64,000 nucleotides of DNA, from NCBI GenBank assembly GCA_029204225.1, contig CM055103.1, positions 24,118,163 to 24,182,162 on the forward strand, written 5' to 3'. The position numbers and the translations under genes were made by a program. This DNA comes from Diphasiastrum complanatum (Eukaryota; Streptophyta; Lycopodiopsida; Lycopodiales; Lycopodiaceae). The number at the start of each line of letters is the position of its first letter. The first letter of the stretch is position 1. The notes beneath the pieces were generated by a model. That model saw only the letters and a program-made list of their open reading frames with translations. It was not told where the DNA came from and ran no database searches. Below, one piece after another: positions 1 to 10,839 of the stretch.

Positions 1-1553
1 CTCAACCTTACCGTAAAAATAAATTTTCCCCATCTGTGTATTCTATTCCGCCACCATACTAACCAAGCCTCCAACTGTTGAAAGTCATCTTCATAAGCAT
101 TTCCAATTTTCCACCAATTACGTATTTGGTTGAATATTTTGTCTGCTTTTAACTTGCTATCTGCATTTCTCCATTGTCAACACATATCAATGTGTGATTT
201 TCTAGAATCATTTTTTATATATTTTTCAGTGTGCTTATGAACACTATCCATGAAATGAAAGAGACAAGATCTTTCACTGCCCACCATAGGTTTGTTAGGA
301 TCATCTCCATAAACTGTACGAATGGCAATCCAATTTGCCTGGGCTTCGTCAGCCATGAATATTTTAAATATGACTAGTAACTCCATATGTCTAGACATTA
401 CACGATTCAACAAGCGCCAAAATAGAAGCTCATTTCACATGTTGCAATAGTTTGCATAGATTGGATTCTGCAACATTAAACACAAACAACTTTGTAAGAT
501 GTCCAAAATATTAAATATTTTGAAGCAGATGATAGATTTATTAATTGTCCCAAAAATGTGTATAAGATGTACTAACCTTGTGTCATACACATGGGCAGCC
601 ATGGTCACCCACTCTCTGACATGAAAAACATGGTCAAAACAACACCATGCATTACTCAAATCATGTCCAGGTTGCATTCTTTTTACTAGCTCAACCCCAG
701 ATGCTGGACCAATAGTTGACATTTTAAAAATATGGCATCTATCATCCAAATCGTGTGTCTGCCCAGGGAACAACGAACCATGAAAGAATTTGTAGGAGCA
801 ATTTCCTTTAAGATAAATCAAGACTATGATATCTTGGGATAAATCTATTTGCTGCAGCTGCTTTCTAGCTTTGGTGATCCAGTTACGTAATCTGCACAAA
901 ACAATATGAGAAAGGATTTATAGATATTCAATACAAACATATAAAAATGAAATGAAAAAAAAAAAAAACTAACTAACCTTCTGTTGTTGGTGGCTGGTTC
1001 CAATGTTGATAATAGATCATGGAATGCATATTCGTCCATGTTATTATGGTTGACCCCCAACAACTTCTCTGATATAATATTCTTTGTGATTTGTTTTTGG
1101 ATTGACTTTGGCCTTTTGGTTGAAGTGGAGTTCAACAAGTTCTTGATTGTATCCTCAGCTGCTAACCTGGTTGAATAGGAAGCACCTTCCCTAATCTCGT
1201 GGTCATGGTGGCCAATGTGTATTGCCATTCTAGTATACAAGACATCATTTGGAAGACAATAGTATATTTTGCTTGGCATACATTTGTGCAAACTGGAGCA
1301 ACGTCGCAGTGAAGACATCTCAAGCTGCTTGCATTGGATGGGAACTGACCTACACTACACTGAAATTTTAGTTTGCCAATGAAACGTGACATATTTTTTG
1401 TCTCAAAAGATTCTAGATAACCACATTTTGGATTATTACAAACAAAACCACCTGCACAATCAGATAGCCTCACTGTTCCATCAAAATCCTGCATGGTAGT
1501 GTCTTGTATTTTAACCATCTGTGTCCATCAAATGCATGTTTCATGTCTGCCAT
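1..1553 (-). pseudogene. MULE-like DDE transposase remnant, partial at left edge
   Basis: Minus-strand coding fragments from an ATG near 1553 down to the window edge. In order: a short Asp-Gly-His-x-Trp start, Cys pairs (CNNPKC around 1450, CLHC near 1290), a frame change near 1290, the block LPNDVLYTRMAIHIG followed by a His-Asp-His (about 1190-1260), an 86-bp intron with canonical borders (977 to 892), then FDHVFHVREWVTMAAHVYD (about 570-660), a second intron (576 to 468), and FMADEAQANW with SCLFHFMDSVHKHTEKYIK (about 190-330). The order of a Cys-rich N-terminus, a W-x-TMA-x-HVYD block and a later ADxAQANW block resembles MULE-type or related plant DDE transposases; this is from family knowledge, not a search. 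Frameshifts and stops make it a pseudogene. It begins only about 75 bp downstream of an LTR primer-binding site on the same strand. Confidence 0.5.
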
Positions 1554-1625
1554 ACTATTGATTGTAGAGACATGATAACAATATACAAATAGAACAAACT
1601 TAATCTCGCGGTTTATTTGAGCTAC

Positions 1626-1637
1626 GCTTTGATACCA
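1626..1637 (-). other. Primer-binding site of minus-strand LTR element
   Basis: The minus strand reads TGGTATCAAAGC, one mismatch from the usual plant initiator-tRNA-Met primer site TGGTATCAGAGC. It lies directly downstream of the LTR at 1641-3008, as a PBS should. Confidence 0.6.
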
Positions 1638-1640
1638 ATC

Positions 1641-3008
1641 TGATAGGGCAAGGGAGATAGGAAGAACAAGAACGGAGAAGAGAGCAGAAATATTGCGGAA
1701 CAGCTCTCTCGCTCTAATCGGGTGCAAGGTGCAAAAATAGTCTAATGAACAGCTTATGCTAAAGATAATCACAGCTTTATGCGTTTTAATTGCCCAACAT
1801 GATCTTAAAAATTAATTCATACTCTAAAACAAGAGTACAGTCCACCGAAGAGATTAGAGATGGTTTGTGTGTACTACTAAAATCAGATTCAATGTGAAAT
1901 ATAGTTTTGAAATAAATGAAAGAGCAGTATGATATCGTGAGTTCTGCAGACGTCAAAGACAGCCATCGTCTGATCAGAAACTGAGGAGTCATAGACATCC
2001 ATGTTCTGATAAGAGTGCGCGATCAAACAGCAATGAAAGTGCATTCAATCACAACAAGCATTCATCTACGTTATACACAGATAAAAATGTGTTGCTGCTA
2101 TATTACACTGAAGCACAATACAAATAGCAATTACAACCAAAAATTGATGGCGTAACTGGGAGGCTCAAATAATACGTCCCATGGATGGAGCAACCAACGA
2201 TTTGTGCTAGGAAGATCTATTTATAGATTTCGTCCGTGTATTAACTACAATAAATGATTGTCACCTAATTAGGTAAGCCGTTGTACTTGGAAGTATATGG
2301 CTTCTGTAACAACTGTACATAGTGTATACTGTCAACCCATAGGGAATGTTGACGTGGACGAGGGTGTTGCAAATTCTCTCACTTTGCTTTATAAGGGAAG
2401 CGGCTTTCTCTCACTTCGCAAATTTGGGAAGTGGCTGGGAACGTTTCTCGTTCAAAGTAGATGACCTTCGACATTTTTCTCTCTCTTCGGGATTTTGCAA
2501 AAAAGGCGAAGGTTCCCTTAAAAAGGTGAAGGTGTCTTTAAAACAGTTCAACATGTAAAATAGATGACCTTCGAAAATTTTCTCTCTTTTCGCGAACTTT
2601 TCGCGAACAAAGTTGAAGGTGTTAAAAATTATTTGAACTTTTAATTTGTCACAAAATTGTCGCGAAAAAGTCGAGGGTGTTGAAAATAGTTGAACTTTTG
2701 GACTGTCACGAAACTTTCATGAACATTTCGTGAAACTGTCTCAAACATAGTTCATTTCTATAGACTGTCTCGAAAACAATGTAAATCTGCAGACTTATTC
2801 TAAATGCTAATTTTGTGGAAGTTGTTGAAGATGGCCAAGTCTTCAATGGCTTCAAGTTATTGATCTTAACATCTGAACTTGAAATAATGATAGGATTAAT
2901 TACCCTTTGCTAGAGATCAGCCGAAAGTCCATTGTAGATGTTCTTCAAGTAATTGGCTGTCTAAGTTATCATTCACCAAGGAGGCAACTGTGGGCTTAAT
3001 TTCCAACA
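1641..3008 (-). mobile_element. LTR, about 1.37 kb (family 1, copy 1)
   Basis: On the minus strand it starts TGTTGGAAATTAAGCCCACA at 3008 and ends just before the PBS at 1637. It is homologous along its length to 36624-37630 (same strand) and its start to 38837-39340 (opposite strand). Shared blocks include the gatcag...gaggagtca...gac stretch (about 1970-2000), the cttcaatg block (about 2840-2850) and the start. The terminal dinucleotides fit TG...CA. No second LTR of the same element lies to the left within the window, so it is a 5' LTR whose partner is missing or off-window. Confidence 0.6.
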
Positions 3009-3104
3009 CCAAAGGTATCAAAGGGTTACCAAATAACGACTTCATCAAATTTAGTTGTGGTGTCTTATCCATTACATATTTTTGGATCCAATTCCTTTTC
3101 TCCT

Positions 3105-3653
3105 TGTTAGGTGGATAACAACAGATTCCGTTAGGGTTGTGCCATCAACAACTATAAATATATCAATAGATCAATTCATTTTTTATTCATAAGTTGAGTT
3201 CAGTTCAAGTTTCAAGAGTAGTCACTCTTTTTCCTCTCCTCTCTCTATGTTCAGCCATAGGCGTAGACGGATCGTTACTAAGCTATCGAGATTACAGTTT
3301 GTGTACGAGCAAAAGCAAAAATAGATGCACTATTATTATAGTGCAGCCTGAATAGATAGCAGATGTATTTATCATCATTCAGCAATACATACTACATTCG
3401 ACAATTCGACACATGACTTGTGTTGTTCAGTTGTTTTCTGTTATTCATGCTATTATGATCTGAGTTTTGATAATTGGCAATGAAGCAATCTTTCTCTATC
3501 ATTCATTTTTTGCACTTGTGAATGATAATATGTTGTGTTTATGATAGTATCGAAATAGTTTGTTATTACATTAACTATTGTTCTTCCTATAATCAAACTA
3601 TCATTGTCGAATAGTTATTCGATTCATATATAGCTTATTTTTATTTCTCAACA
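3105..3653 (+). mobile_element. Copia 5' LTR, 549 bp
   Basis: Starts TGTTAGGTGG and ends CTCAACA, followed 14 nt later by a perfect TGGTATCAGAGCC primer site. AT-rich with CT-rich promoter-like stretches near 3220-3245. No 3' partner was found; the element is cut off downstream. Confidence 0.6.
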
Positions 3654-3667
3654 CCTCTCCCCAATAA

Positions 3668-3680
3668 TGGTATCAGAGCC
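3668..3680 (+). other. Primer-binding site (initiator tRNA-Met type)
   Basis: TGGTATCAGAGCC, an exact match to the common plant copia PBS, just downstream of the LTR ending at 3653. Confidence 0.8.
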
Positions 3681-3769
3681 ACATGTTCTTTTGTTCAATT
3701 TACATTCCCAAATTCAATCCTTAAAGAGATTCTTGCTTGTTTGTATTGTTTTATATCATTCTATCTATC

Positions 3770-4640
3770 ATGGAAGGTCCATCCTCTGAGATCCATTTGA
3801 TTAATAAGTTCAATGGCGATGACTTCCACATGTGAAAGTTCAAGATGAGGATGATCTTGATTGAGAAAGAATTATGTGAATGCGCAAATGGCACGATAGC
3901 TAAACCAACATATCCAAAATTGATGACCGGTTGGAAAGCAAAAGATGGTAAAGCCCTGGCTATAATATCTCTGAATCTTAAAGATTCTCAATAGCCCATG
4001 TGGCTAATTATTCCAATTCCAAAGAAGCTCGGGACATACTAATTGGCCTATATAAAACTACATATCTAACTATTCGTCTCTTTTTGAGAAATCATGAAAT
4101 TCCTAGCTTTGAGAATGAGTGAAGGTACTTCAATAGGTGGTGATCACCTTAACGGTTTTAGACATATGTTAAATTAGCTAGCCACAAGTCATTTTGCAAA
4201 TATTGTAAGAGAACAAATCATGATATCAAAGTCTATCAGATCCTCAAGCATAACGAAGCAAATAAGAAGATGCATCAGCAACAAGAAGGCACCTCATATT
4301 CATCAAAGGATGTCTCGGAGGCCCCAAGGCTACTAATGGCACAAGATAAAGAAAGTCGAGATTCCCAACAATGGTGTCTTGACTTATGAGTTTCTCATCA
4401 AAGGACATCTTGCAAGGATCTATTCACAAACCTCACTAGTACAAATTCGGAATACATTTTCTTTGGAGACTCAAGCTCACACAAAGTAGAAGGCCAAGGG
4501 TCAATTTTGCTCAAATTCTTAGACAAAATCACCACAATGATCTCTGACGTTCTCTATGTGCCAAAATTAAAAAAGAATCTATTGTCAATCAACAAATTGA
4601 TCTTCTTAGGACTTTTATTCATCTGTATATAATCATTCTT
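3770..4640 (+). pseudogene. Copia gag and protease remnant
   Basis: Begins at an ATG 90 bp after the PBS. Frame pieces read INKFNGDDFHM, then KFKMRMILIEKELCEC (the usual copia gag N-terminal block), a degenerate zinc knuckle with CKYCKRTNHD near 4195-4225, and the protease-to-linker block ISDVLYVPKLKKNLLSINKL near 4535-4595. Multiple stops and frameshifts break it, including TGA in place of the expected Trp before KFKM. The integrase and reverse transcriptase that should follow are absent. It belongs with the LTR and PBS immediately upstream. Confidence 0.6.
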
Positions 4641-4894
4641 TTGCAAACTACTTGAATAGTCTACAGTATTGCAAGACATTGACACAACTTGCAATATTAC
4701 TCAACATTTTACTCAGTCTAGATCAAAATATATTTTGACATTGATCGTAACAATCGACTGCAAATATGAACGAGAATTCTTCTAGGTAAAAGAATGTAGA
4801 ACCTACTCTTAGATCGGCATAAATTTGTATACACCCAGTTCAATGTAACATAGTTTACAAGAATAGCTTATGCAATAAACTCTCTAATTTCAAC

Positions 4895-4935
<41 letters not shown>

Positions 4936-5559
4936 TTTAGATGAATGGTAGTCAAAGGATTGATTTATAAATTGGTTGTCTTTAAGATAAAATGAAATAT
5001 GATCATAGTGCACAATGCCAATGCACAATGCCTAGACCAAGTTATTGTGAGAATTTTTCGACCACGATAGTGTTAGAATACTCACAGAATTCATGATATC
5101 ATTGATGTACTCAAGTAGCAATATGTAGAAATATTTACTACATTTATTGTGTGTGTCATGTTCTAATTCAGTTGTTGCATACTGAGCAGCCTGCTCTACT
5201 TTAATCACCAATCTAGTCTGTTGAATCTTTCATTGATTTTTGTTGAATATCATATCAATGAATATATGGTGGTCATAGATGCCTAAAAGTTCACATTCAT
5301 CACAACTGTCATAGATGCCTACAATGATACTCGTTCAAATCAATTGAATGATATTCACAAACTAGCAAAATTGAATCTATCAAAACTATAAGAGCAGTCT
5401 TGGCTATAATGGTATCAATTCTTTCTTCTTGGGGATAAGCAATGTTCAATTTCAGGTTTGTCAAAAAGCTAGAACTTTGTTGAGCCCCCCCCCCCCAACA
5501 TCAGCTACATACGTGTTTGTTGTTTGTTGGAGTGAAAATGGTATCAAGAAGGTGACACT
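4641..5559. other. No gene recognised; short TA/GA microsatellite
   Basis: No protein motif could be recognised on either strand. It contains a (TA)n run joined to (GA)n at about 4895-4934 and a C10 homopolymer near 5487. It lies between the truncated copia element and the LINE remnant. Confidence 0.5.
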
Positions 5560-5790
5560 TATTTAGAACATCACGTATGTATCATGTGAAACAAAGTATT
5601 TGAAGCCAAACTAAAGATGCATGTCCCTTCTCTAACTTGGCAAGGATTGTTGGTATCATACTGAAACTTAGACCTCTAAAAAGGACACCAAGGTATTTAT
5701 ATAAAGAGACTACCTTCAAGGGGTTACCATCCCATAAAAGCTCATGTCTCTGCATGAATTCATGGGCAGTATTGAAGACCATAGACTTGG
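5560..5790 (-). pseudogene. LINE reverse transcriptase thumb-region remnant
   Basis: The minus strand reads MVFNTAHEF, then LKVVSLYKYLGVLF. The latter is the K-x-M-V-F-N ... YKYLGV block that follows the catalytic motif in plant LINE reverse transcriptases. It continues the same strand and order as the LINE palm fragment at 13075-13650, and the intervening 7.3 kb is entirely LTR elements, so both probably come from one LINE copy. Confidence 0.6.
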
Positions 5791-6225
5791 ATAAACGATA
5801 CTCCAGTATGCCAGACTATTGGATACCTCATTATTTCGAACTAGGCCAGTAATCTTATTAATAATCTTGTGAGGGCCCAGACACATTAGTGGAACTAGTG
5901 CATGGGTTGGGATGGCTATAAGCATGTGTAAGGTATAAATAGTGATGAAAAGCGCTTTTGGGATATTCTTGCCTTGCATGGGCACATGTACAGGTCTCAC
6001 TAGGGCCATATATCTTTGTAGGAACTCACCATAGGCCTCCTATTATTCCGCTTTGTTTGTTTTCATTATCATTGTTCTCTCTCTACACTTGCATCCTATC
6101 CCGTGGCTCGGGGGTGATGCTACTAGAGATTGATCAGTGGCTTCTCGTTGGTTGGGTGGTTTTGCTCCACCGTGTTCTCTTTGTGTTTGTCATGTAAGCA
6201 GGATCTTGAGGAGCTTTTCCTTATT
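5788..6225 (+). mobile_element. Gypsy A 5' LTR (5'-truncated)
   Basis: Aligns with the LTR at 12645-13070 from the block TAGACTTGGATA onward, sharing TTCGAACTAGGCCAGTAAT-like and GAGGGCCCAGACACATTAG blocks and the TTGGTTGGGTGGTTTTGCTC stretch. About 41 bp of the LTR start seems missing. A primer site follows directly. Direct orientation relative to 12645-13070 makes these the two LTRs of one element. Confidence 0.65.
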
Positions 6226-6226
6226 G

Positions 6227-6890
6227 TGGTATCAAAGCAAAGCTTATGAAGATCGGAGAACTTCGAAGCTTTCCATCCGGCGACCTTTGGTAGTGCATTG
6301 ATCAGATTTCTCTTCCTAGTGGAGAACAAACTTCCATAGACTTGATCTCCCGGGTTTTCGCTTGCATGTAGTTAAAATTCATCTTTCTTAACGTTCTCTA
6401 GAGTTACATGGAGGGATGTCGATGATATCCAATTTGTAACGGTTTATCAAGGTTTTGCTTGTGTAGCTCAAAACTAGTGGTAGATATGAATTTTCAAAAA
6501 GTGTATTTTCATTTAGAGATTCATTAATTGTTGAATTGATGATGCATGTCGGTAATTTACAAGATAAAGTTCTAGGCTATGATTTTGGTCAATAATTGCT
6601 TGTTTTTTAGAGTTATTGACAAGAATTGTGTAGTGTAAGAATCATAATTCAAGTTCTAGACAAGTAATTTGAGTTTCATGTGAGTGGTATGTGGATGCAT
6701 GAGGTAGAAATCGGCTTTATGTAATGGAAAAAATTGGAAATATTGCTAAAATTCATTATTTTGCAAGTTTTTTCATAGATTTGGTTACATATTGTTGTAA
6801 ATCACCTTGTAGACCTTTCATGAGAGTTTACCAACATCTTTTGAAGCTATCCCAGAGGTTACAGCAAAGATTTTAGGGATTAGAGGGTAT
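6227..6890 (+). mobile_element. Gypsy A primer site and untranslated leader
   Basis: TGGTATCAAAGC at 6227-6238 follows the LTR immediately. The remaining 650 bp hold no recognisable coding sequence and look like a gypsy 5' leader. The gag and protease regions of this element are missing; its reverse transcriptase resumes at about 10840 after another element. Confidence 0.55.
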
Positions 6891-7424
6891 GGGAGGCCCA
6901 AAAGGAGCTAAAATTTGTCTTTTTTAGTGCTTTTTGGGGGATTTCTACAAATCCACAAGAGGATGCAGAAACCACCCAACCAAGTAGAAGCAACCAATCA
7001 ACTCTAGAAGCTTCACTCCCGAGCCAAGGTATAGGAAGCATGAAAGTAGAGTGAGAGCTTGGAAATGAATCAACCAAAAGGTGAGGTAGTAGGGTGAGTT
7101 TGGCCTCCTTATATAGAGCCTAGAACCACATGTGCACTTAGTCATGCAAGGTCCTAACTCCCCTATACATAGATTCATCTAGAATAGAGTCTCTATGCAT
7201 GGATCGTCTATTCATAGAATTGCTATTGATAACTCTACACATGCATACAATGTCCCAAACCTTGTACTAACTCCATTTAGTGTGTTTTGGGCCTCACAAG
7301 GATATTAGTTACTTTCGGGTCACGTCCAGTATGGCGTGGCATAACTAATAGCTTGTTTCACTGGAGTAACATGTATCCAAGACTAGAGTATACTGAATCC
7401 TATAAACTGGTCATGGACATGACA
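6891..7424 (-). mobile_element. Gypsy B 3' LTR
   Basis: On the minus strand a polypurine tract (AAGGGGGGAAGAA, 7425-7437) is followed by TGTCATGTCCATGACC at 7424, the LTR start. The same start occurs at 10835. The LTR shares the TTGGTTGGGTGGTTTCTGC block with the gypsy A LTR, so A and B are related families. The lower boundary near 6891 is approximate. Confidence 0.6.
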
Positions 7425-8390
7425 TTCTTCCCCCCTTGAATTGCTCCTGTCTGTAGAAGTTGAACTTAGGGAAATTCTTATTTATGCTGTCAACTCTCTC
7501 CCACGAATCATCATCCTCAGTACGAACTTTCCACCGAATTAAGCACTCAGAGATAGAACAATTTCTCAATTGTTTATCTCTGGTTCTGAGCACTTTCTCA
7601 AGTTCCAAAGGTACACTAAGTGACAAATCTTTCAAATGGGATAAATCCTCATCCAACCCAACTGTATCACCTTCATGTAAACTTAGTTTCAAACGAATTA
7701 CATGAAATACTGGGTGTGAAGCCGATTTTCCTTGAAGATCGAGTTCATACACCAAAGAACCCATTCTTCGTACAATCCTGAACAGTCCACATAAACGGGT
7801 AGACAGTTTATAATGCTTCCCTGTATGCAATGTCTTAGAATCTTTTGGAATCCTAAGATATACTCAGTCATCAACTTTAAAATCTCTGGGAGATCTCTTA
7901 AGATCGGCATAGTGCTTATTTATATCCTGAACACTTCGGATACTATCCTTAGCCACTTGCAACATCTCTTGCATATCATGCAGGAAATCAACAACGTTCT
8001 GGATCTTAACAGATTTTGTCTCCACATTAACTGGAGATCTAGGTTGAAAACCATACATAAGCATAAAAGGACTGTAACCTGTAGCAGAATATTATCTTCC
8101 ATAGTTTGATTAGTCCTTTCTGTCTAGCCATCTGATTCAGGATGATCAGAAGAACTTAAACTCAAGGAAGTTTCCAGTTTATGGAATACTGATGACCATA
8201 AGTGACCTGTAAAATTAGGATCTCTATCACTAACAATGTCAATTGGCAGACCATACAACCACAATAATCTCTCAACAAATATCTGGGCTAATTTAGAAGC
8301 CTTTATAGTTGACTTAACTAGTATGAAAGCAGCTAAGTTAGTTAACCAATCAACTACACCCAAATAGAATCATTTTGTCGTTGGGTCTTT
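7425..8390 (-). pseudogene. Gypsy B integrase C-terminus with chromodomain
   Basis: Minus-strand order: integrase core block [20 protein letters not shown] and the HPESDG motif (about 8124-8270), a stop-interrupted middle, the GSLVYELDLQGKSASHPVFH linker (about 7690-7760), then a chromodomain-like end with SECLIRWK and DDDSWERVDSI (about 7470-7560). Chromodomain tails mark the chromovirus clade of Ty3/gypsy elements. Stops in the middle and the absence of reverse transcriptase upstream make it a remnant. Confidence 0.75.
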
Positions 8391-8439
8391 GAAAGTCCAA
8401 CTACAAAATCCATAGATATGCTTTCTCATCTCTTATCAG

Positions 8440-8650
8440 GGATATCTAACGGATGCATTCAAGCGACAAGGCACTATGCCTTGCACTATGATGGAAACAC
8501 AAATGATGCACTTACACTAGTTACCTTTACAGATTCTGATTGGGTAGGACGTTGATACCAGAAAATCCACGTCTGGGTATATATGTTTCCTTGCAGGAGG
8601 ACCCATTTCATGGAACAACATAAAGTAGAAATGCATTTCGTTGTCCTCTA
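8440..8650 (+). pseudogene. Copia RNase H fragment
   Basis: The plus strand reads ALHYDGNTNDALTLVTFTDSDWVG, then after a frame disturbance a GGPISW-like GRTHFMEQHK stretch. The T-D-S-D-W motif is the copia RNase H start. It sits, in opposite orientation, between parts of gypsy B and must be a separate short insertion or recombination scar. Confidence 0.5.
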
Positions 8651-8766
8651 CGACCTTGTACTAACTCCATTTAGTGTGTTCTGGGCCTCACAAGGATATT
8701 AGTTACTTTTGGGTCACATCCAGTATGATGTGGCGTAACTAACAACTTGTTTCACTGGAGTACCGT
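8641..8766 (-). mobile_element. Gypsy B 5' LTR, inner fragment
   Basis: Nearly identical to 7260-7360 of the B 3' LTR (the ACTCCAGTGAAACAAG to CTTGTGAGGCCC stretch). It continues the LTR whose first 54 bp lie at 10782-10835; element C separates the two. Confidence 0.7.
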
Positions 8767-10776
8767 TGTAAGAACCACCACCGTGGAGTCGTACGCTTTC
8801 GCGACACGAACTGCATCATCAAATCCGTTTGAAATGGACCAACTGTGAAAATTGATTAATCAAATCGATTTTGCAAAAACACAGGCACTGTCTCAAATCG
8901 ATATCATTTCGAAAGATCCTGCATGGAACTAACTCGACATGCACTAACTTTTCCAAAGAAAAGTAAAATTTTTCGTAAATAGCCTAGTTGCTAGGAAATT
9001 TGCTTTTTGATCTAGAATTGCCAAAAATAGTCACACGCAAGAATTCTACTGATCAAAATCACTGGCATCATAACAATTCCAAAATTTTGCAGATTTTAGT
9101 TCAAAAATTGCCAAACTTCAGACGGCCATAACTTTCTCTAGACAACAAATTGGTCGCTGTCTACAAGGTAGTTTCCACGTCACCCTACACCCCTGGCTTC
9201 ACACATGTGAACATTAAATGCTGGAAAAACATGTAGGAGGGCGCACTTTTGTGGAGAGGTATCATCAAAAAACACATCCCAGCCCAAAAAGCCTTGGATC
9301 AGAGGTTACAAGCACTCTACTAAGGTTCATTAGAGAGGCATAGAAGCTTCTAACAGGTCCAGCAAGCAATCATAAGCTCAGATCATGCAAAGAAATGCAT
9401 TTCTGCCCTCCTTCAACAAGCAAAACTACAATATGTTGGTGTCTAATGCACATCTATCCAAATTGGATGCATGATGGCTCAAATCAGAGGAAATCTAACA
9501 TATCTTTCAGCTTGTAACAAGAACCAACAGGTTCAGACCCCCAATTGAGAGGTATTCATGCTCAAAAATCATCAAAAATACACTATTTTTGAATGTTTTG
9601 AGCCCTCTAATGGTGTCTAATCCCTACCAAACTTCATGACAGCTTAGGGACAGCTTCATTACATCTTTGAAAATGTCCATACCAATTCTTGGCTGAGAAT
9701 ATTGAGATCTACCCCAAAATTAGTCCAAAAAACATCAAAAAACCATGATTTTTGACCAATTTTGACCCAAATTCATGGGGGAAATCCACAAATTTGTGCC
9801 TTCAAATCCATATCCCTGTAAATACATTGCATGAAAGCACTAAAAGTTCTGATTCAAGTCAAAGATGGTTTCCATAGCCCATTTATGGTCCAAAAACCCC
9901 AATTTTTGGTCCAAAATCACTATCTAATCAACCTTTTGACTTTTCAACCAACATGCAATCATTAAATTCTATAATTAATGACTGTAAAATAGCAAGTACA
10001 ATCTGGAAAACGTACTACACCGGATCATTTCCTTGCAAAAACCATCAATTCTAGGTGAAAAATTCACTGAATTCATCAAAAATCCAATGATTTCCTTCAA
10101 AATTCATGGAACAAATCCACAATTATGATCTTTACGCTGAAAGTACACCAAGGATCTGAGAATCCACCTACTTGAAATTGAATTCCAACACCTGGAAGAA
10201 GAAGCAAAGAGCTACACCAAAAGAACTGCAAAATCCAAGATCCTCAAGCTCCACCTCCTGGTAGATGTGATCCAAGCTCTGATACCACTGTAAGAACCAC
10301 CAAGTGAAGCTCTACAGGATTCCAATCACATGCAAACCAAAAGGACACTTGTGGAGCATGAACCACCCAACCAATATGGAGAGGCTAGTCAATACCCTAA
10401 CCAATCCACCCCCAAGCCACAGTGAAGAACACAAGAGAGGAGAGAAAACACTGGCTCAAGAATCACAATTCACAATAGGAGGATGGGTGAGTTTCCACTA
10501 GACCTATTCTTCTCAAGAGAGAGAGAATATTCCATTTAGGATTCCCATGCAACCTAAATTGAGCTATTGATCTCCTATTCTTGCATTAAAGCAATCTTCA
10601 CCATGCATGTGCTCCTATGTCCAATTATAGGTCTGGGTCCTCATATGATTATTAATTATTTAATACGACCACGTCCGGAATGACGTAGCATAACTAATAA
10701 CCACACACAACTGGAGTGACCGGCTATCCACGTCAGGAATAATTCTGATTCCCTTGTACAGGACATGGACATAACA
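8767..10776 (-). mobile_element. LTR element C, 2.0 kb, non-coding, with 5-bp TSD
   Basis: On the minus strand it begins TGTTATGTCCATGTCC at 10776 and ends GGTGGTTCTTACA at 8767. Both ends are flanked by the same 5 bp (ACCGT on the plus strand, 8762-8766 and 10777-10781). A 488-bp 5' LTR (10776 to 10289) is followed by a perfect TGGTATCAGAGC primer site (10287 to 10272). The inner 1.5 kb has no long reading frame. At the far end only about 13 bp match the LTR terminus, so most of the 3' LTR is missing although the target duplication is intact. It is inserted in the 5' LTR of gypsy B. Confidence 0.75.
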
Positions 10777-10781
10777 ACCGT

Positions 10782-10835
10782 CATGTATCCAAGACGAGTA
10801 TATTGAATCCTATTCTATTGGTCATGGACATGACA
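10782..10835 (-). mobile_element. Gypsy B 5' LTR, outer 54 bp
   Basis: Starts TGTCATGTCCATGACC at 10835 and reads on through a CTTGGATACATG block identical to the B 3' LTR start at 7424. It is interrupted by element C at 10781. Confidence 0.7.
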
Positions 10836-10839
10836 CATG

